Shown: in pieces, positions 13,643 through 15,803 of the stretch
How the letters are laid out: every line of letters begins with the position of its first letter
Numbering within the stretch: the stretch's first letter is position 1
Source: an uncultured Lachnospiraceae bacterium
GTDB taxonomy: Bacteria > Bacillota > Clostridia > Lachnospirales > Lachnospiraceae
NCBI GenBank assembly: GCA_934371505.1
Contig: CAKRNW010000047.1
Location: forward strand, 1 to 15,803
Direction: 5' to 3'
Length of the DNA: 15,803 nucleotides
Made by a program: the position numbers and the translations under genes
Notes under the pieces: generated by a model
The model's input: the letters and a program-made list of their open reading frames with translations, nothing else
Told to the model about the DNA's origin: nothing
Databases searched by the model: none

Positions 13643-13671
13643 ATTATAGCACCTTCCCCAATCCCCTGCAA
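13643..13671 (-). promoter_or_regulatory. Promoter of proB
   Basis: Minus strand: TTGCAG (-35, 13666-13671), 17 bases, TATAAT (-10, 13643-13648, consensus, with TGC before it as an extended -10). Start near 13636 leaves about 26 bases of leader. Confidence 0.8.
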
Positions 13672-13685
13672 GCCTTGTATTTCTC

Positions 13686-13707
13686 CGATTGAAATCGATT
13701 TCAATCG
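13686..13707. promoter_or_regulatory. 22-bp perfect palindrome, candidate operator for proB
   Basis: Half-site CGATTGAAATC, followed by its exact reverse complement. The core TGAAATCGATTTCA is itself palindromic, and ATCGATTTCA is repeated directly at 13695-13704 and 13705-13714. It lies 14 bases upstream of the proB -35. The symmetry suits a dimeric regulator. The protein that binds is unknown. Confidence 0.5.
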
Positions 13708-13785
13708 ATTTCATTCACATATTTCATTTTTCTTTTTGATCTTTATGATACTTTGAAAGTATTGTAAAGATGATTTTATATATAT

Positions 13786-13814
13786 TTTACAATATTCAAT
13801 ATCCATGATATAGT
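13786..13814 (+). promoter_or_regulatory. Possible plus-strand promoter
   Basis: TTTACA (13786-13791), 17 bases, TATAGT (13809-13814). Transcription from about 13821 would run into the bidirectional terminator at 13865-13900, giving an RNA of roughly 80 bases. The region is AT-rich, so a chance match is possible. Confidence 0.35.
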
Positions 13815-13864
13815 AAATACATAATGATGAGAAGCACAAATGCCCTCCATCAAACATGTGAGAG

Positions 13865-13900
13865 AAAAGAGCGTTGACCTTAACAGTCAGCGCTCTTTTT
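13865..13900. terminator. Bidirectional terminator downstream of nudC
   Basis: Stem GAGCG-TGAC / GTCA-CGCTC with one mismatch, loop of seven, flanked by four A on one side and five T on the other. It ends nudC transcription on the minus strand 27 bases after its stop, and would also stop transcripts on the plus strand. Confidence 0.85.
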
Positions 13901-13927
13901 AGGTTCTTCCTTCCACTATCATGCAGA

Positions 13928-14803
13928 CTACACTTCTCCGTGTTTAAACCGCTCAATCATTTCCCATGTGAGAGATTCCTGGTTTTCGTCTTCCTCTATT
14001 TCTTCTCTGGTCATCCACTGCCCCACGGACAGTTCCCCGTCCTCCAGTTTAATTTCATCGCTGCCATCCAGTTCCGCATAGAAACCGAATAATAAGGTGG
14101 AAGTTAAAGACCAGGGCTGACTCTTGTAGAACTTTACATTTTTCACCCGGACGCCCACTTCTTCCAATACCTCCCGGTGTACCGTTTCCTCAATGGTTTC
14201 TCCCGTCTCTGCAAAGCCTGCAATGAGGGCATAGCGGGTATAGGCTCTCCCTGCGTATTTGGTCATCAACAGTTTATTCCCATTGGTCACCGCCACAATC
14301 ACTGCAGGAGAGATCCTGGGATACTGCTGTAAGCCACAGTCCGGGCAAAATAACATCCGTTCCGTCTTAGAATGTTTCAGTGGCCTGCCACACCGGGAGC
14401 AGACTCTGGTGTCCCGATACCAGCCTGCCATCTGATAACCGGTAATGATGGCAAATGCAGTCACTCTGGGCTGCAGGGTGCGGAAAATATTCACGGATTT
14501 CCAGTCTGCATGCAGCCTTTGTGCCAACTCCTTTTCTTCCTCTCCCTCTTTGGAACCCCTGGAAAATTTTCCCAGAAAAAAACGGATGGTTTTACCGGAG
14601 GGGGATTCCATGGCAAAGAGATACTGAAAGTCCATCCCCGGCAGTTCTCCACAAAAGGGCAGTGCTGCTAACGGATTCGTCTCTCCTTCCGTCTCCCTCA
14701 GTAATACCTGGTTTCCCTGATAAAGTAAAGCTACATCACCGCCCTGTGGCTCTCTGTTTTCATAATCCAACCGGTAGCGGTAGGGTTTAATATCCTGAAT
14801 CAT
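13928..14803 (-). CDS. nudC: NADH pyrophosphatase / NAD-RNA decapping Nudix hydrolase
   Basis: NudC-family enzymes hydrolyse NAD(H) to NMN(H) and AMP and can remove NAD caps from RNA 5' ends. The 291-residue chain has a variable N-terminal domain (1-125), a zinc ribbon with C135, C138, C153 and C156 (CSRCG ... CPDCG), the block YPRISPAVIVAV (161-172), and a perfect Nudix box from G196 to V218 (GX5E, then REVLEEVGV). The family-specific SQPW (228-231) follows; this last motif separates NudC from other Nudix proteins. The ATG at 14803 is preceded by GGAGG 11 bases upstream, a rather long gap. That binding site lies in the distal arm of the upstream gene's terminator, so expression may be tied to it. 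Confidence 0.93.
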   Translation of the reverse strand: MIQDIKPYRYRLDYENREPQGGDVALLYQGNQVLLRETEGETNPLAALPFCGELPGMDFQYLFAMESPSGKTIRFFLGKFSRGSKEGEEEKELAQRLHADWKSVNIFRTLQPRVTAFAIITGYQMAGWYRDTRVCSRCGRPLKHSKTERMLFCPDCGLQQYPRISPAVIVAVTNGNKLLMTKYAGRAYTRYALIAGFAETGETIEETVHREVLEEVGVRVKNVKFYKSQPWSLTSTLLFGFYAELDGSDEIKLEDGELSVGQWMTREEIEEDENQESLTWEMIERFKHGEV

Positions 14804-14806
14804 AGC

Positions 14807-14850
14807 AAAAATAACCTCCAGCTTTTCTTATTCTATAAAAGCCGGAGGTT
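14807..14850 (-). terminator. Terminator of the right-edge gene, containing the nudC ribosome binding site
   Basis: Minus strand: AACCTCC plus GCTTTT (arms 14850-14844 and 14842-14837 with 14826-14821 and 14819-14813), one mismatch, ten-base loop, then TTATTTTT. The second arm holds GGAGG for nudC. Stem stability is moderate. Confidence 0.65.
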
Positions 14851-14861
14851 GTTTTCAAGTC

Positions 14862-15803
14862 TTATTGTGCCTGTGTAATGTCACGAATAACCATTCCCGG
14901 CACTTCTCCTTTGAGGAATACCCCACTGGTATACGTTCTGTCCTGAGCGGCATCCTTTACATAGTAAATGTCTGCACTGTAGACACTGTAGGCTGCATCC
15001 ACCATCCAGTCTGCCAGAAAGGCGGGGTATACCTGCTGCAAAATCTGTTTGGTGTACTCCGTCTGGGTGTAAGTGACATCTCTCCACTCCCGATTATAAT
15101 TCCATTCCGGGCTGCCTTCCTCCAATTCATCCAGATTGATGGTAGGTCCGTAAACGCTGATTTCCTCCACCTGGTCTGCCGGGATATTCTCCTGCACCGT
15201 CATGCCATGCTGTTCCAGCAAGGCAGATGTTTCCGTAAAGGATTCATAGACCGGGTAGTACCAGTTGAAAGAAGTCGTCCGGTTCTCGGATGTCTTAATT
15301 TCCAGCTGGAAATTGATTCGTCCCACAGGAACTTCCTTTAGCATGGTGTCAAAGGAACGGGCGTTGAATTCTTTCCGATATACCTCGTAAATCTCCTGAA
15401 TGTCCGCTCTTGTGCTATCGTAGCTGCGACTGGCATTCTCATAAGACCAGGTCATGTTTTTCACCAGATTTTTAAACTGTTGCGTATTTAACTGGTAGGC
15501 ACTTGCCTGATAACCCTCATCCTGTAAAACTGCCACCAGCAAATCTCTGTCCTCATCCAGATTCAATACCATACTGCGGTATACATCCTTGCCGTTTTTC
15601 ATGTGATAATGGACCGTTCCATAGGTCAATCTGCTGCCATCGCTGTTCTCCTGATCCTTCATGCCCCGCTCTGCAAGCTGGCAAATCAGGCCGGTATCCG
15701 TGCATTTCATCCGTTCTAGCACCCATTCCATATCCGAAGTGTAGCTGAAATTGATTTCCGGGCTTTCCTCCAGATTGACGAAATCGCCGTGCTGCATCTG
15801 TTC
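14862..15803 (-). CDS. C-terminal part of a probable ABC-2-type membrane protein's extracytoplasmic domain (DUF6449-like)
   Basis: The frame is open through the window's right edge, so the N-terminus lies outside; 313 codons and the stop are visible. The visible part has no membrane helix and no catalytic motif I recognise. It is rich in Tyr, Asp, Glu and Ser, with segments such as SPEINFSYTSDMEWVLERM, GTVHYHMKNGKDVYRSM, SFNWYYPVYESF and EISVYGPTINLDEL. This style resembles the long C-terminal domain (DUF6449) found on multi-pass ABC-transporter permeases of gut Clostridia. I recall that pattern only loosely and cannot confirm it. The internal ATG at 15797 is not a supported start: the codons before it continue the frame. 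Transcription would pass to nudC unless stopped at the hairpin at 14807-14850. Confidence 0.4.
   Translation of the reverse strand, partial: EQMQHGDFVNLEESPEINFSYTSDMEWVLERMKCTDTGLICQLAERGMKDQENSDGSRLTYGTVHYHMKNGKDVYRSMVLNLDEDRDLLVAVLQDEGYQASAYQLNTQQFKNLVKNMTWSYENASRSYDSTRADIQEIYEVYRKEFNARSFDTMLKEVPVGRINFQLEIKTSENRTTSFNWYYPVYESFTETSALLEQHGMTVQENIPADQVEEISVYGPTINLDELEEGSPEWNYNREWRDVTYTQTEYTKQILQQVYPAFLADWMVDAAYSVYSADIYYVKDAAQDRTYTSGVFLKGEVPGMVIRDITQAQ

Larger units (their letters stand above)
13611..13864. other. AT-rich intergenic region upstream of proB
   Basis: Together with the terminator at 13865-13900 this is a 317-base gap between proB and nudC. It contains the proB promoter, a 22-bp perfect palindrome (13686-13707), a 9-bp inverted repeat TATTGTAAA/TTTACAATA (13760-13768 and 13786-13794) and a plausible plus-strand promoter. 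No protein gene is supported: the minus-strand frame across 13711-13956 runs through the nudC terminator. Confidence 0.6.

Noticed and set aside
13711..13956. 81-codon minus-strand frame between nudC and proB
   Set aside because: It passes through the nudC terminator and nudC's own end, and has no ribosome binding site or known pattern.
1..15803. CRISPR arrays, tRNA or rRNA genes, insertion sequences
   Set aside because: I saw no regularly spaced repeats, cloverleaf genes other than the tmRNA, transposase motifs or terminal inverted repeats.

Overview
The window looks like a chromosomal segment of a low-to-moderate GC Gram-positive anaerobe of the class Clostridia, most likely a member of the Lachnospiraceae. 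Grounds: strong AGGAGG-type Shine-Dalgarno sites, sigma-A promoters, a short ProB without a PUA domain, a tmRNA whose tag reads ANDNLAYAA, and a small domain resembling the C-terminal extension of Lachnospiraceae RlmD-type proteins. This assignment rests on recalled family features, not on a search. All recognisable genes lie on the minus strand, so transcription runs from the right edge to the left.

Right part (15803 to 12667): the C-terminal part of a large, probably membrane-associated extracytoplasmic protein enters at the edge. It ends in a terminator whose distal arm carries the ribosome binding site of nudC, a Nudix NADH/NAD-cap pyrophosphatase. After a bidirectional terminator and a 317-base AT-rich gap comes proB. 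The gap holds a 22-bp perfect palindrome and a possible short plus-strand transcript. proB is a PUA-less glutamate 5-kinase with no proA beside it. eno (enolase) follows with its own promoter and a possible 9-codon leader ORF.

Centre (12666 to 5093): eno ends in a strong terminator. A 335-base gap then carries a consensus-like promoter, a TTGTATACAA palindrome and a weak CodY-like site. The oligopeptide importer operon oppB-oppC-oppD-oppF follows. oppA, the lipoprotein substrate-binding protein, comes last and has a near-consensus promoter of its own inside the 3' end of oppF.

Left-centre (5105 to 1597): secG, rnr, smpB and ssrA follow in order. Together they link protein export with ribosome rescue: tmRNA-SmpB frees stalled ribosomes, RNase R degrades the faulty message, and SecG serves the translocon. 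Internal signals (a terminator between secG and rnr, and promoters before secG and smpB) suggest each gene can be set separately.

Left edge (1596 to 1): directly beyond the 3' end of ssrA, a classic integration target, lies a cluster of small or broken accessory genes. It holds an RlmD-tail-like domain, an intact Phd/YefM antitoxin, the C-terminal stub of a RelE/ParE-type toxin, a RadC-like stub, and a GH19/lysozyme-like domain fused in where the RadC stub breaks off. No integrase is visible. I read this as the eroded edge of an integrated element. It is the most unusual part of the window, but I do not see a clear undescribed system.
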